Source: an uncultured Holophagaceae bacterium (lineage in GTDB: Bacteria; Acidobacteriota; Holophagae; Holophagales; Holophagaceae). From it: DNA of 11,823 nt. The position numbers and the translations under genes are program-made. Shown here piece by piece: positions 1 to 7,015 of the stretch. Each line of letters starts with the position of its first letter. Position 1 is the first letter of the stretch. The notes beneath the pieces were generated by a model. It saw only the letters and a list, made by a program, of their open reading frames with translations. It searched no databases and was not told where the DNA came from. The stretch lies in contig CAITBU010000054.1 of the NCBI GenBank assembly GCA_903890595.1, positions 1 through 11,823 on the forward strand, given 5' to 3'.

Positions 1-154
1 AGGCCTCCCAGTCGATCCGAGGCACCAGCACCTTCACCGCCTCCCGCACCCCATCCCGCACCCCTTCTGGCGCCGTCACCTGCGCAGCAAAAGCCGCAAA
101 GAACGCCGCAGAAGGCGCCTCCAGCTCCTGTAACCAGCGAGACTCAGGGGACAT
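1..154 (-). CDS. 5' end of an unrecognised protein gene (partial)
   Basis: An open minus-strand frame begins with ATG at 154-152 and runs off the left edge, giving 51 complete codons. The visible N-terminus begins MSPESRWLQELEAPSAAF and ends around residue 51 in VPRIDWEA. It is alanine-rich and amphipathic, with no signal peptide or membrane segment visible. A GAGGT Shine-Dalgarno-like sequence lies just upstream on the minus strand, and the hexanucleotide repeat at 163-226 abuts it. Codon use is GC-rich, as in the other native genes. The fragment is too short to assign a family, so no function is proposed. It lies downstream of the 413-1036 gene on the same strand but is separated from it by 258 bp of repeats, so co-transcription is uncertain. 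Confidence 0.6.
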   Translation of the reverse strand, partial: MSPESRWLQELEAPSAAFFAAFAAQVTAPEGVRDGVREAVKVLVPRIDWEA

Positions 155-162
155 GGGACCTC

Positions 163-226
163 AGAACAAGAACAAGAACAAGAACAAGAACAAGAACAAG
201 AACAAGAACAAGAACAAGAACAAGAA
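163..226. repeat. Hexanucleotide microsatellite (AGAACA)n
   Basis: There are ten perfect tandem copies of AGAACA (163-222) plus a partial eleventh copy to 226. The repeat ends only 8 bp from the ATG at 154 of the leftward gene and abuts its GAGGT ribosome-binding sequence. It therefore lies in that gene's 5' untranslated or promoter region. Copy-number change by slippage would alter promoter or leader spacing in 6-bp steps without affecting a reading frame. Confidence 0.95.
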
Positions 227-232
227 AAGGAT

Positions 233-393
233 TCACCACGAAGACACGAAGACACGAAGAAAAGCGAAGCACTGAAGAAGAAAATAAATGCCTTGTGGTC
301 AGGCTCAATTCATATGTTTCTGGCTGTGTTTGTAACGTTTTATTATTCTTGTTTGCCTTTGCTTTTCTTCGTGTCTTCGTGTCTTCGTGGTGA
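233..393. mobile_element. MITE-like element with perfect 33-bp inverted ends
   Basis: The left arm (233-265) is the exact reverse complement of the right arm (361-393) over 33 bp. Each arm contains three tandem copies of the octamer CACGAAGA or its complement (left arm 237-260). The 95-bp interior (266-360) is AT-rich compared with the flanks and has no convincing ORF. On the plus strand the right arm is followed by T8 (396-403). Long terminal inverted repeats, a small size and no coding capacity fit a miniature inverted-repeat element or another palindromic intergenic repeat. No clean target-site duplication is visible. Transcripts crossing it could fold into a long stem, so it might also shape transcript ends. 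Confidence 0.7.
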
Positions 394-412
394 GATTTTT
401 TTTAACTAGCCC

Positions 413-1036
413 TCACGAACCTTCCAAAGGCAGGTGCCAGGCTTCGGCGATGAGCCTCGCCCAGTGGTGGGACCAGGCTCGCTTCCACACGAGGCTGCCC
501 TCCTTCATGTCGGCGGCCTCCAGGCGCTGGCGCAGGTCCGCTTGCAGAGCCTCGGCGCGGAGGCCCAGGGCCGCCTCGGCCAGGGCCAGCAGGGCGCTGC
601 GGGCCTCCCGCTCCTGGTCGTGGTGGACGAGGTAGCCAGAGGACTCGGGGGAGGGGGCCGCGGCCCGGAGGCGCTGCCAGGCCTCGAAGGCGGCCTTGGC
701 GGCAGGGTCATCCACGAGGGGGGCCTGCACCTGCGTCCAGCCTCGGCCCACAGCCAGGGCGGGGCCCGCCCGCAGGTCGGCCTCCCGGAGCTTCACGGCC
801 TTGGCCACGTCCCGCTCCAGGTGCTTGAGGGCCACGAAGGTGCGGGGCTTCTCCCGCTTCTCCTGGCGATCGAAGTAGGCATTGAGGGCCGAGACCACCA
901 GGTCCATGGGAATGGCCTGAGCCTCCCAGGCCAGCACCTGTCGGTAGTCGTCGGTGCTGAGCAGGCCGGCCCGGCCCCAAGCGCGGAAGGCCCACTCCCG
1001 CTCCAGCCAGTCCTTTTCCTCGCGGGTGTAGGGCAT
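413..1036 (-). CDS. Hypothetical protein, 207 aa
   Basis: I do not recognise a family for this 207-residue protein. It starts MPYTREEKDWLEREWAFRAW and is rich in Ala, Glu, Arg and Leu. It looks mostly helical, with no signal peptide or membrane segment, so it is probably cytoplasmic. The N-terminal 85 residues contain a Trp/Tyr-rich helical stretch and a basic Lys/Arg-rich segment (around residues 58-85). A more acidic, Ala-rich helical half follows. Its ATG (1036-1034) shares one base with the TGA of the upstream lipoprotein gene (TGATG), and no Shine-Dalgarno sequence is visible, so translation is probably coupled to that gene. Codon use is strongly GC-biased like the rest of the window. 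The long plus-strand frame opposite it is a shadow. Confidence 0.75.
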   Translation of the reverse strand: MPYTREEKDWLEREWAFRAWGRAGLLSTDDYRQVLAWEAQAIPMDLVVSALNAYFDRQEKREKPRTFVALKHLERDVAKAVKLREADLRAGPALAVGRGWTQVQAPLVDDPAAKAAFEAWQRLRAAAPSPESSGYLVHHDQEREARSALLALAEAALGLRAEALQADLRQRLEAADMKEGSLVWKRAWSHHWARLIAEAWHLPLEGS

Positions 1037-1377
1037 CAGCGGGCCGCCGGGACTTCGGGCACCAGCCAGGTGCCATCCTTCAGGTGGAGGGCACCATTCT
1101 CCCAGGCCAGCACCTCCTCCGGGATGATCTGGGCCTTGGCAAAGCCCCGCAGGCGGAAGGCCCCGGCGCCCAGGACCTTGCCCTGCCGGTCCCAGACCTG
1201 GACCTGCCAGAGGGTGCCCTGGTGGTCGCCCACCTTGAGGAACACGCCCTGCTTGCCCTCCCCGCCCCAGGCCGCGTCCGGGGGTACGGCAGCGGGGCGG
1301 GAGGGGGCGCCGCCACAGGCCACCAGGACCGCCGCCAGGACAGCTGTCATCACTTGGATCATCGAAGGGCGCGCCAT
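1036..1377 (-). CDS. Small predicted lipoprotein, 113 aa
   Basis: This encodes a 113-residue protein with an N-terminal hydrophobic segment ending in the lipobox LVAC (Cys21), followed by GGAPSRPAA. It should be exported and lipid-modified at Cys21, leaving about 93 mature residues. The mature part is a short Pro/Ala-rich linker and a compact region rich in beta-type residues (GVFLKVGDHQGTLWQVQVWD) that I cannot place in a family. The ATG at 1377 gives the best signal peptide; internal Met6 and Met10 are alternatives. No Shine-Dalgarno is seen. Instead a -10-like TAGAAT sits 6 nt upstream on the minus strand, which suggests a leaderless or very short-leader transcript. The gene overlaps the next minus-strand gene by one base, and the pair is probably an operon divergent from map. 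Confidence 0.72.
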   Translation of the reverse strand: MARPSMIQVMTAVLAAVLVACGGAPSRPAAVPPDAAWGGEGKQGVFLKVGDHQGTLWQVQVWDRQGKVLGAGAFRLRGFAKAQIIPEEVLAWENGALHLKDGTWLVPEVPAAR

Positions 1378-1383
1378 GCCGCC

Positions 1384-1389
1384 ATTCTA
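1384..1389 (-). promoter_or_regulatory. Candidate -10 box of the lipoprotein gene
   Basis: TAGAAT on the minus strand ends 6 nt before the ATG at 1377, which would place transcription initiation at or next to the start codon. No good -35 hexamer is present at 17 bp. The box lies in the 45-bp divergent gap shared with map. Confidence 0.35.
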
Positions 1390-1394
1390 CCCGC

Positions 1395-1400
1395 TAGACT
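1395..1400 (+). promoter_or_regulatory. Candidate -10 box of map
   Basis: TAGACT on the plus strand would give a start near 1407. That leaves a leader of about 16 nt which begins almost at the GAGGGAGG ribosome-binding sequence. No clear -35 hexamer is visible, so the assignment rests on position alone. The box overlaps the region needed by the divergent lipoprotein promoter. Confidence 0.3.
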
Positions 1401-1408
1401 GGTCCTCC

Positions 1409-1416
1409 GAGGGAGG
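1409..1416 (+). promoter_or_regulatory. Ribosome-binding site deciding the map start
   Basis: GAGGGAGG lies 6 nt upstream of the in-frame CTG at 1423. No ATG or GTG is in frame near it. The nearest in-frame TTG (1354) lies inside the divergent lipoprotein gene and has no Shine-Dalgarno sequence. This site therefore points to CTG 1423, or less likely ATT 1426, as the start. Confidence 0.6.
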
Positions 1417-1422
1417 CCGGCC

Positions 1423-2214
1423 CTGATTCGCGAGCAGATCCACTACAAGAACCGCAAGGAAGTCGATCGACTGCGGGAAGCCGGCCGGGTGGCGGCCAAT
1501 GCGCTGCGCCTGGCGGCCCGCGCTGTGCGCCCCGGCGTCTCCCTGCTCGACCTCGACCGCATCGCCGAGGCCTACATCCGCAAGCAGGGGGCCACCCCCA
1601 GCTTCAAGGGCTACCACGGCTTCCCAGCCACCCTCTGCACCTCCGTGAATGACCGGGTGGTGCACGGCATCCCCTCCAGCTACGTGCTCCAGGAGGGCGA
1701 CGTCATCGCCATTGACTGCGGGGCCAAGCTGGACGGCTTCCACGGCGACACCTGCCTCACCGTGGGTGTGGGGCAGATCACCGAGGAGGCCCGCCGGCTC
1801 ATCCAGACCGCCCAGCTGGCCATGTTCGTGGGCATTGAGCACTGCCGCACCGGCTTCCGCCTGGGCGACATGGCTTCGGCCGTGCAGGCCTTCGCCGAGG
1901 AGCGGGGCTATTCCATCGTTCGCGAGTACATCGGACACGGTCTGGGAAGGGCCCTGCACGAGGAGCCGCAGGTGGTCTTCGCCGAGCAGAAGCCAGGCAC
2001 TGGCTTCCGCATGGAGCCCGGCATGGTCATCACCATCGAGCCCATCCTGAACACCGGCTCCCACAAGTGCGTGGTGGAAGCCGATGGCTGGACTGTGCGC
2101 ACCAAGGACGGCGGCCTCTCCGCCCAGTTCGAGCACGACATTGCCATCACCCGGGGCGATCCCGAGATCCTCTCCCTGCCCGATGCGGAATACGAACTGG
2201 AAGACGGATTCTGA
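1423..2214 (+). CDS. map: Methionine aminopeptidase, type I
   Basis: Removes the initiator methionine from nascent cytosolic proteins, using a dinuclear metal site. Numbering from CTG 1423, the protein has 263 residues, normal for type I. All five family metal ligands are recognisable: Asp98 and Asp109 (AIDCGAKLDGFHGD), His172 (YIGHGLGRALHEEPQV), Glu206 (GMVITIEP) and Glu237 (AQFEHDIAIT). The conserved substrate-pocket stretch NDRVVHGIP (His81) is also present. There is no N-terminal zinc-finger extension. The frame stays open upstream to an ATG at 1084, but that part is antisense to the lipoprotein gene and unlike the family. The usual MAP N-terminus, a few residues before the ExxxLRxAG helix, fits CTG 1423, which has a good ribosome-binding site. 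It appears monocistronic, with a new promoter downstream before gltB. The function is very secure; the exact start is less so. Confidence 0.95.
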   Translation: MIREQIHYKNRKEVDRLREAGRVAANALRLAARAVRPGVSLLDLDRIAEAYIRKQGATPSFKGYHGFPATLCTSVNDRVVHGIPSSYVLQEGDVIAIDCGAKLDGFHGDTCLTVGVGQITEEARRLIQTAQLAMFVGIEHCRTGFRLGDMASAVQAFAEERGYSIVREYIGHGLGRALHEEPQVVFAEQKPGTGFRMEPGMVITIEPILNTGSHKCVVEADGWTVRTKDGGLSAQFEHDIAITRGDPEILSLPDAEYELEDGF

Positions 2215-2252
2215 TCTTTCGGCCCTCCCGGGGTGTGGGCGCAACTTAAGGC

Positions 2253-2281
2253 CTGACAGCCTCCTGAGCCTGTGCTAACAT
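2253..2281 (+). promoter_or_regulatory. Sigma70-type promoter upstream of gltBD
   Basis: A -35-like CTGACA (2253-2258) is separated by exactly 17 bp from a -10 TAACAT (2276-2281). The -10 is preceded by TGC, giving an extended -10. Initiation is predicted near 2287-2289, leaving a leader of about 110 nt before gltB. This is the best promoter match in the window. Confidence 0.55.
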
Positions 2282-2286
2282 CTGCC

Positions 2287-2382
2287 ATGAGACGTCGTCC
2301 GCGCAAGGTTCTGGGCGTCCCGGCACGAGTCTTCGCCGGGAACATCACGCTGGGAACACCGCGTACCGAACCTTCGATTTGA
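2287..2382 (+). CDS. Possible 31-codon upstream ORF in the gltB leader
   Basis: ATG at 2287 opens a 31-residue frame ending at TGA 2380-2382, 16 nt before the gltB start. The peptide is basic at its N-terminus (MRRRPRKVLGVPARVFAG) and matches no family known to me. Its ATG falls at the predicted transcription start of the gltB promoter, so it would be read from a leaderless mRNA. It contains no run of glutamate or glutamine codons, so classical attenuation is not indicated. A frame of this length can arise by chance in GC-rich DNA; the start position is the main argument for it. Confidence 0.25.
   Translation: MRRRPRKVLGVPARVFAGNITLGTPRTEPSI
2318..2341 (+). promoter_or_regulatory. Hairpin in the gltB leader
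   Basis: TCCCGGC (2318-2324) pairs perfectly with GCCGGGA (2335-2341) around a 10-nt loop. No T-tract follows, so it is not a standard terminator. It lies inside the putative upstream ORF and could be a leader structure or chance. Confidence 0.3.
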
Positions 2383-2387
2383 GCCCC

Positions 2388-2392
2388 GGGAG
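2388..2392 (+). promoter_or_regulatory. gltB ribosome-binding site
   Basis: GGGAG sits 6 nt before ATG 2399. This start leaves a 21-residue propeptide ahead of the catalytic Cys, as the family expects. Confidence 0.6.
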
Positions 2393-2398
2393 CCACCG

Positions 2399-5300
2399 AT
2401 GGAGAGGCATCGCCCCATCCAGACCCAAGGTCTATACGATCCCACCCAGGAGCACGACGCCTGCGGCTTCGGGTTCGTGGCGGACACCAAGGGCCGTCCT
2501 TCCCATGACATCGTCCAGAAGGCCCTGAAGGTCCTCTGCAACCTGGTGCACCGCGGTGCCTCGGGCAGCGAGAAGTCCACGGGTGACGGGGCCGGCATCC
2601 TCACCCAGATCCCCCACGCCTTCCTGGCGTCCCGCTGCCGCTCCATGGGCATCGAGCTGCCTGCCCCCGGCGAGTACGGCGTTGGCATGTTCTACCTGCC
2701 CACGGACGACCGCAACCGCCACGCTTGCGAGAAGATCCTCGAAGAGGCGGCCACCGGCGAGGGCCAGGTGATCCTGGGCTGGCGCGACGTCCCCACGGAC
2801 AACGCCTCGCTGGGGCTCTCCGCCCGGGCCAGCCAGCCCGTCATCCGCCAGGTCTTCATCGGTCGGGGCCCCGCCACGCCTGCGGGCATGGACTTCGAGC
2901 GCAAGCTCTACGTGATCCGCCGCCTGGCCGAGAAGCGGGTGTCCCGCTCGGTGCTGCCGGGCCGCGGTCACTTCTACATCGCCAGCCTCTCCAGCCGGAC
3001 CGTGGTCTACAAGGGCATGCTGAACTCCGAGCAGCTCGGCACCTTCTATCCGGATCTGGCCGAAGAGACCTTTGTGGCCGGCCTGGCCATGGTGCACTCC
3101 CGCTTCTCCACCAACACCTTCCCCAGCTGGTCCCGGTCCCACCCCTATCGCTACATCTCCCACAACGGCGAGATCAACACCCTCCGCGGCAATGTCAACT
3201 GGATGGAGGGCCGCCAGCGGCTCTTCGCGTCCCGCATCCTGGGCGCCGACCTGCAGAAGGTCCTGCCGGTCATCGACCTCGAGGGCTCGGACTCGTCGAT
3301 GTTCGACAACGTCCTGGAGCTGCTCTACATGTCGGGCCGGTCCCTGCCCCATGCGCTGATGATGATGGTGCCCGAGCCCTGGAGCCGGCACGAGTCCATG
3401 AGCCCGCTGCGGAAGGCCTTCTACGAGTACCACTCCTGCCTCATGGAGCCCTGGGACGGTCCCGCCTCCATCGCCTTCACCGACGGCATTCGCATCGGCG
3501 CCATCCTGGACCGCAATGGCCTGCGCCCCGCCCGGTGGATCCACACCAAGGACGGCCTGGTCGTGGTGGCGAGCGAGACCGGTGTCCTGGACATCCCCGT
3601 GGAGAAGATCGTCCAGAAGGGGCGCCTCCAGCCCGGACGCATGTTCCTGGTGGACACCGAGCTGGGCCGCATCGTCCCCGACGATGAGATCAAGGATCAG
3701 CTGGCCTCGGCGGAGCCCTATGCCGACTGGGTGAAGGAAAACCTGGTCCGCATCAACGACCTGCCAGAGCCCCCCGTGGTGAACGAGCCCGACCACGAGA
3801 CCGTGCTGCGTCGGCAGGAGACCTTCGGCTACACCCTTGAAGACGTGAACATGATCGTGAGCCCCATGGCTGCGGACGGCACCGAGCCCATCGGCAGCAT
3901 GGGCACGGACATCCCCCTGGCGGTCCTCTCGGAGAACCCCCAGCTGCTCTACGACTACTTCAAGCAGCTCTTTGCGCAGGTCACCAACCCCCCAGTGGAC
4001 GCCGACCGCGAGAGCATCGTGCTGGCCGTGGACACGGCCATCGGGCCGGAAGGCAACCTGCTGGAGCCCGTGGCCGAGTCCGCCCTGCACTTTGAGCTGC
4101 CCACGCCCGTGCTGCTCAACCGCGAGCTGGAAAAGATTCGCGGCCTGGATGGCCGTCCGGGCTCGCGCGGCTTCCACTCCATCACCCTGCCGATGTTGTT
4201 CAAGGCTGAGGCCGGCGGCAAGGGCCTGCGCAAGGCCATCGAGGACCTGCGCCGCTCCTGCAGCGAGGCCATCGCCGAGGGCCACAACATCCTGATCCTC
4301 TCGGACCGGGGCCACGACGCCACGGATGCGCCCATCCCCGCCCTGCTCGGCATTGCGGCGGTCCAGCACCACCTGCTGCGGGCCGGCACCCGCGAGAAGG
4401 TCTGTCTCGTGCTGGAGACCGGCGAGCCCCGCGAGGTTCATCACTTCTGCACCCTCATTGGCTACGGCGCCAGCGCGGTGAATCCCTACCTGGCCTTCGA
4501 GACCATCCACGATCAGCTGCGCCAGGGCATGATCAAGGGCGACCCAGCCAAGGCCGAGATGAAGTTCGTCAAGGCCGTCAACAAGGGCATCGTGAAGGTC
4601 ATGTCCAAGATGGGCATCTCCGCGGTACAGAGCTACCACGGCGCCCAGATCTTCGAGGCCCTGGGCCTCAGCCAGGACTTTGTGGACGAGTACTTCTCGG
4701 GCACACCCACCCGCATCGGTGGCGTCGGCATCGATGTCATCGCCCGGGAAGTGAGCCTGCGCCACGACCAGGCCTACCCTGACCGCCCTGCAGACGCCCC
4801 GAGCCTCAGCTCCGGCGGCCGCTACAAGTACCGGCGGGACGGCGAGATCCACCTCAACAGCCCCGAGGCCATCCACCTCCTGCAGTCCGCCTGTCGCACC
4901 GGCGACTACAAGCTGTGGAAGCGCTACACCGAGATCATCGACCACCAGGGCAAGCAGCCCATCACCCTGCGCGGCCTGCTGGAGTTCCGCTCCCAGGCCC
5001 GGCCCGTGCCCATCGACGAGGTGGAGCCCATCGAGGCCATCCTGGCGCGCTTCAAGACCGGTGCCATGTCCTACGGCTCCATCAGCCAGGAGGCCCACGA
5101 GGCTCTGGCCATCGCCATGAACCGCATCGGTGGCAAGAGCAACACTGGCGAGGGCGGCGAGGATCCGGCCCGCTTCATCCCCCTGCCCAACGGCGACTCC
5201 CGCAGCAGCGCCATCAAGCAGGTAGCCTCGGGCCGCTTCGGCGTCACCATCAAGTACCTGACCGAGGCCCGGGAGATCCAGATCAAGATGGCCCAGGGTG

Positions 5301-7006
5301 CCAAGCCCGGCGAGGGCGGTCAGCTGCCCGGCCCCAAGGTCTATCCCTGGATCGCCAAGGTGCGCCACGCCACCCCGGGCGTGGGCCTCATCTCCCCACC
5401 GCCGCACCATGACATCTACTCCATCGAGGACCTGGCGCAGCTCATCTACGACCTGAAGAACGCCAACCCGGCGGCCCGCATCAGCGTGAAGCTCGTCTCC
5501 GAAGCGGGCGTGGGCACCATCGCTGCAGGCGTGGCCAAGGCGCATGCTGATGTCATCCTCATCAGCGGCTTTGACGGTGGCACCGGTGCCGCCTCGCTCA
5601 CCAGCATCCGCCACGCGGGCGCTCCCTGGGAGCTCGGCCTGGCCGAGGCCCAGCAGGTCCTCGTGATGAACAACCTGCGTAGCCGCGTGGTGCTGGAAGC
5701 CGACGGCCAGCTCAAGTCCGGCCGGGACGTGATCATCGCCGCCCTCCTGGGCGCCGAGGAGTTCGGCTTCGCCACCGCCCCCCTGCTGGCCCTGGGCTGC
5801 GTGATGATGCGCGCCTGCCACAAGAACACCTGCCCCGTGGGCGTGGCCACCCAGGATCCGGAGCTGCGCAAGCACTTCCACGGCGACCCGGAGCACGTGG
5901 TGAACTTCATGAAGTTCATCGCCATGGAGGTCCGCGAGCTCATGGCTCAGCTGGGCTACCGCCAGTTTTACAAGATGGTGGGCCGCACCGAGCACCTGGA
6001 GATGCGGCGGGGCGTGGATCACTGGAAGGCTCGCACCCTCGACTTCTCCCGCATGCTCTGGAAGCCCTCTGTATCCAAGGACGTCAAGCGCACCTTCCGG
6101 GTGGCCCAGGAGCACGGCCTGGAGAAGGCGTTGGATGCCACCACGCTGATTCCCCTCTGCAAGCCCGCCATCGAGTCCCGGACGCCGGTCTCCGCCACGC
6201 TGCCCATCAGCAACGGCAATCGCACCGTGGGCACCATGCTTGGTGCTGAGATTACCAAGCGCTGGGGCGAGGAAGGTCTGCCCGATGACACCATCCGCCT
6301 CCAGTTCCAGGGCTCGGCCGGCCAGAGCTTCGGTGCTTTTATCCCCAAGGGGCTGACCCTCTCCCTTGAGGGCGATGCCAACGACTACCTGGGCAAGGGC
6401 CTCTCCGGAGGGCGCATCGTGGTCTTCCCACCGCGGACGGCCACCTTTGTGCCCGAGGACAACGTCCTCATCGGCAATGTCGCCTGCTACGGCGGCACCT
6501 CCGGCGAGGCCTTCATCCACGGCCTGGCTGGTGAGCGCTTCTGCGTTCGCAACTCCGGCGTCACCGCCGTGGTGGAAGGCATCGGCGACCACGGCTGCGA
6601 ATACATGACCGGCGGCGAAGTGGTCATCCTGGGCCGGGCTGGACGCAACTTCGCGGCCGGCATGTCTGGCGGCGTGGCCTGGGTGCTGGACGAGACCGGG
6701 GACTTCCCCTTCCGCTCCAACTTGGAGCTGGTGGGCATGGGTCCCGTGGAGGATCCCGCCGAGGCGGAGCATCTGAAGAGCCTGATCAAGCGCCATGCCG
6801 CTGCCACCCGCAGCGCCCGGGCCGCCACGATCCTGAAGGACTGGAAGAAGTGGCTCCCCCGCTTCGTCCGCGTGATGCCCCATGACTACAAGCGGGTGCT
6901 CGAGAGCCAGGCCCGCATGCGGGAGAAGGGTCTACCCGAGGACGAGGCCGTGCTTGCGGCCTTTGAAGAAAACGCGCGGAGCCTTGCCCGCGTTGACGGG
7001 AACTAG
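2399..7006 (+). CDS. gltB: Glutamate synthase (NADPH) large subunit
   Basis: Catalytic alpha subunit of GOGAT, a cytosolic enzyme that converts glutamine plus 2-oxoglutarate to two glutamates. At 1535 residues it has the usual length. Domains in order: a propeptide of 21 residues ending before the class II amidotransferase nucleophile Cys22 (EHDACGFGF); the amidotransferase domain to about residue 430; a central domain (about 480-770); an FMN-binding synthase barrel (about 850-1210) with GAMSYGSIS near 888 and PGEGGQLPGPKV from 970; and a C-terminal GXGXG beta-helix (about 1260-1450) with repeated Gly-rich turns. The 3Fe-4S ligands are Cys1134, Cys1140 and Cys1145 in the expected C-x5-C-x4-C spacing. 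The stop codon is 9 nt from gltD, so the two form an operon under the promoter at 2253. Nothing is truncated, and all key residues are present. The very long antisense frame is a GC-bias shadow. Confidence 0.98.
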   Translation: MERHRPIQTQGLYDPTQEHDACGFGFVADTKGRPSHDIVQKALKVLCNLVHRGASGSEKSTGDGAGILTQIPHAFLASRCRSMGIELPAPGEYGVGMFYLPTDDRNRHACEKILEEAATGEGQVILGWRDVPTDNASLGLSARASQPVIRQVFIGRGPATPAGMDFERKLYVIRRLAEKRVSRSVLPGRGHFYIASLSSRTVVYKGMLNSEQLGTFYPDLAEETFVAGLAMVHSRFSTNTFPSWSRSHPYRYISHNGEINTLRGNVNWMEGRQRLFASRILGADLQKVLPVIDLEGSDSSMFDNVLELLYMSGRSLPHALMMMVPEPWSRHESMSPLRKAFYEYHSCLMEPWDGPASIAFTDGIRIGAILDRNGLRPARWIHTKDGLVVVASETGVLDIPVEKIVQKGRLQPGRMFLVDTELGRIVPDDEIKDQLASAEPYADWVKENLVRINDLPEPPVVNEPDHETVLRRQETFGYTLEDVNMIVSPMAADGTEPIGSMGTDIPLAVLSENPQLLYDYFKQLFAQVTNPPVDADRESIVLAVDTAIGPEGNLLEPVAESALHFELPTPVLLNRELEKIRGLDGRPGSRGFHSITLPMLFKAEAGGKGLRKAIEDLRRSCSEAIAEGHNILILSDRGHDATDAPIPALLGIAAVQHHLLRAGTREKVCLVLETGEPREVHHFCTLIGYGASAVNPYLAFETIHDQLRQGMIKGDPAKAEMKFVKAVNKGIVKVMSKMGISAVQSYHGAQIFEALGLSQDFVDEYFSGTPTRIGGVGIDVIAREVSLRHDQAYPDRPADAPSLSSGGRYKYRRDGEIHLNSPEAIHLLQSACRTGDYKLWKRYTEIIDHQGKQPITLRGLLEFRSQARPVPIDEVEPIEAILARFKTGAMSYGSISQEAHEALAIAMNRIGGKSNTGEGGEDPARFIPLPNGDSRSSAIKQVASGRFGVTIKYLTEAREIQIKMAQGAKPGEGGQLPGPKVYPWIAKVRHATPGVGLISPPPHHDIYSIEDLAQLIYDLKNANPAARISVKLVSEAGVGTIAAGVAKAHADVILISGFDGGTGAASLTSIRHAGAPWELGLAEAQQVLVMNNLRSRVVLEADGQLKSGRDVIIAALLGAEEFGFATAPLLALGCVMMRACHKNTCPVGVATQDPELRKHFHGDPEHVVNFMKFIAMEVRELMAQLGYRQFYKMVGRTEHLEMRRGVDHWKARTLDFSRMLWKPSVSKDVKRTFRVAQEHGLEKALDATTLIPLCKPAIESRTPVSATLPISNGNRTVGTMLGAEITKRWGEEGLPDDTIRLQFQGSAGQSFGAFIPKGLTLSLEGDANDYLGKGLSGGRIVVFPPRTATFVPEDNVLIGNVACYGGTSGEAFIHGLAGERFCVRNSGVTAVVEGIGDHGCEYMTGGEVVILGRAGRNFAAGMSGGVAWVLDETGDFPFRSNLELVGMGPVEDPAEAEHLKSLIKRHAAATRSARAATILKDWKKWLPRFVRVMPHDYKRVLESQARMREKGLPEDEAVLAAFEENARSLARVDGN

Positions 7007-7009
7007 GAG
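7005..7009 (+). promoter_or_regulatory. gltD ribosome-binding site overlapping the gltB stop
   Basis: AGGAG overlaps the TAG stop codon of gltB and lies 6 nt before the gltD ATG. This suggests coupled translation and balanced subunit synthesis. Confidence 0.75.
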
Positions 7010-7015
7010 CCTGCC

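Noticed and set aside
163..393. CRISPR array
   Set aside because: The repeats are 6- and 8-bp tandem units without spacers, and the 33-bp copies are inverted, not direct.
1084..1422. Upstream extension of map to ATG 1084
   Set aside because: This part is antisense to the lipoprotein gene, is not family-like, and would give a protein about 110 residues longer than type I enzymes.
434..1426. 330-codon plus-strand frame across the two minus-strand genes
   Set aside because: The peptide is Gly/Leu/Pro-rich without motifs, while the minus-strand pair has a lipobox and a coupled TGATG junction.
2432..6883. 1483-codon minus-strand open frame opposite gltB
   Set aside because: It is fully antisense to a complete gltB with all motifs. 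Its peptide is low-complexity (Gly, Ala, His, Val, Asp) and unlike any family. Strong third-position GC bias removes stops in this frame.
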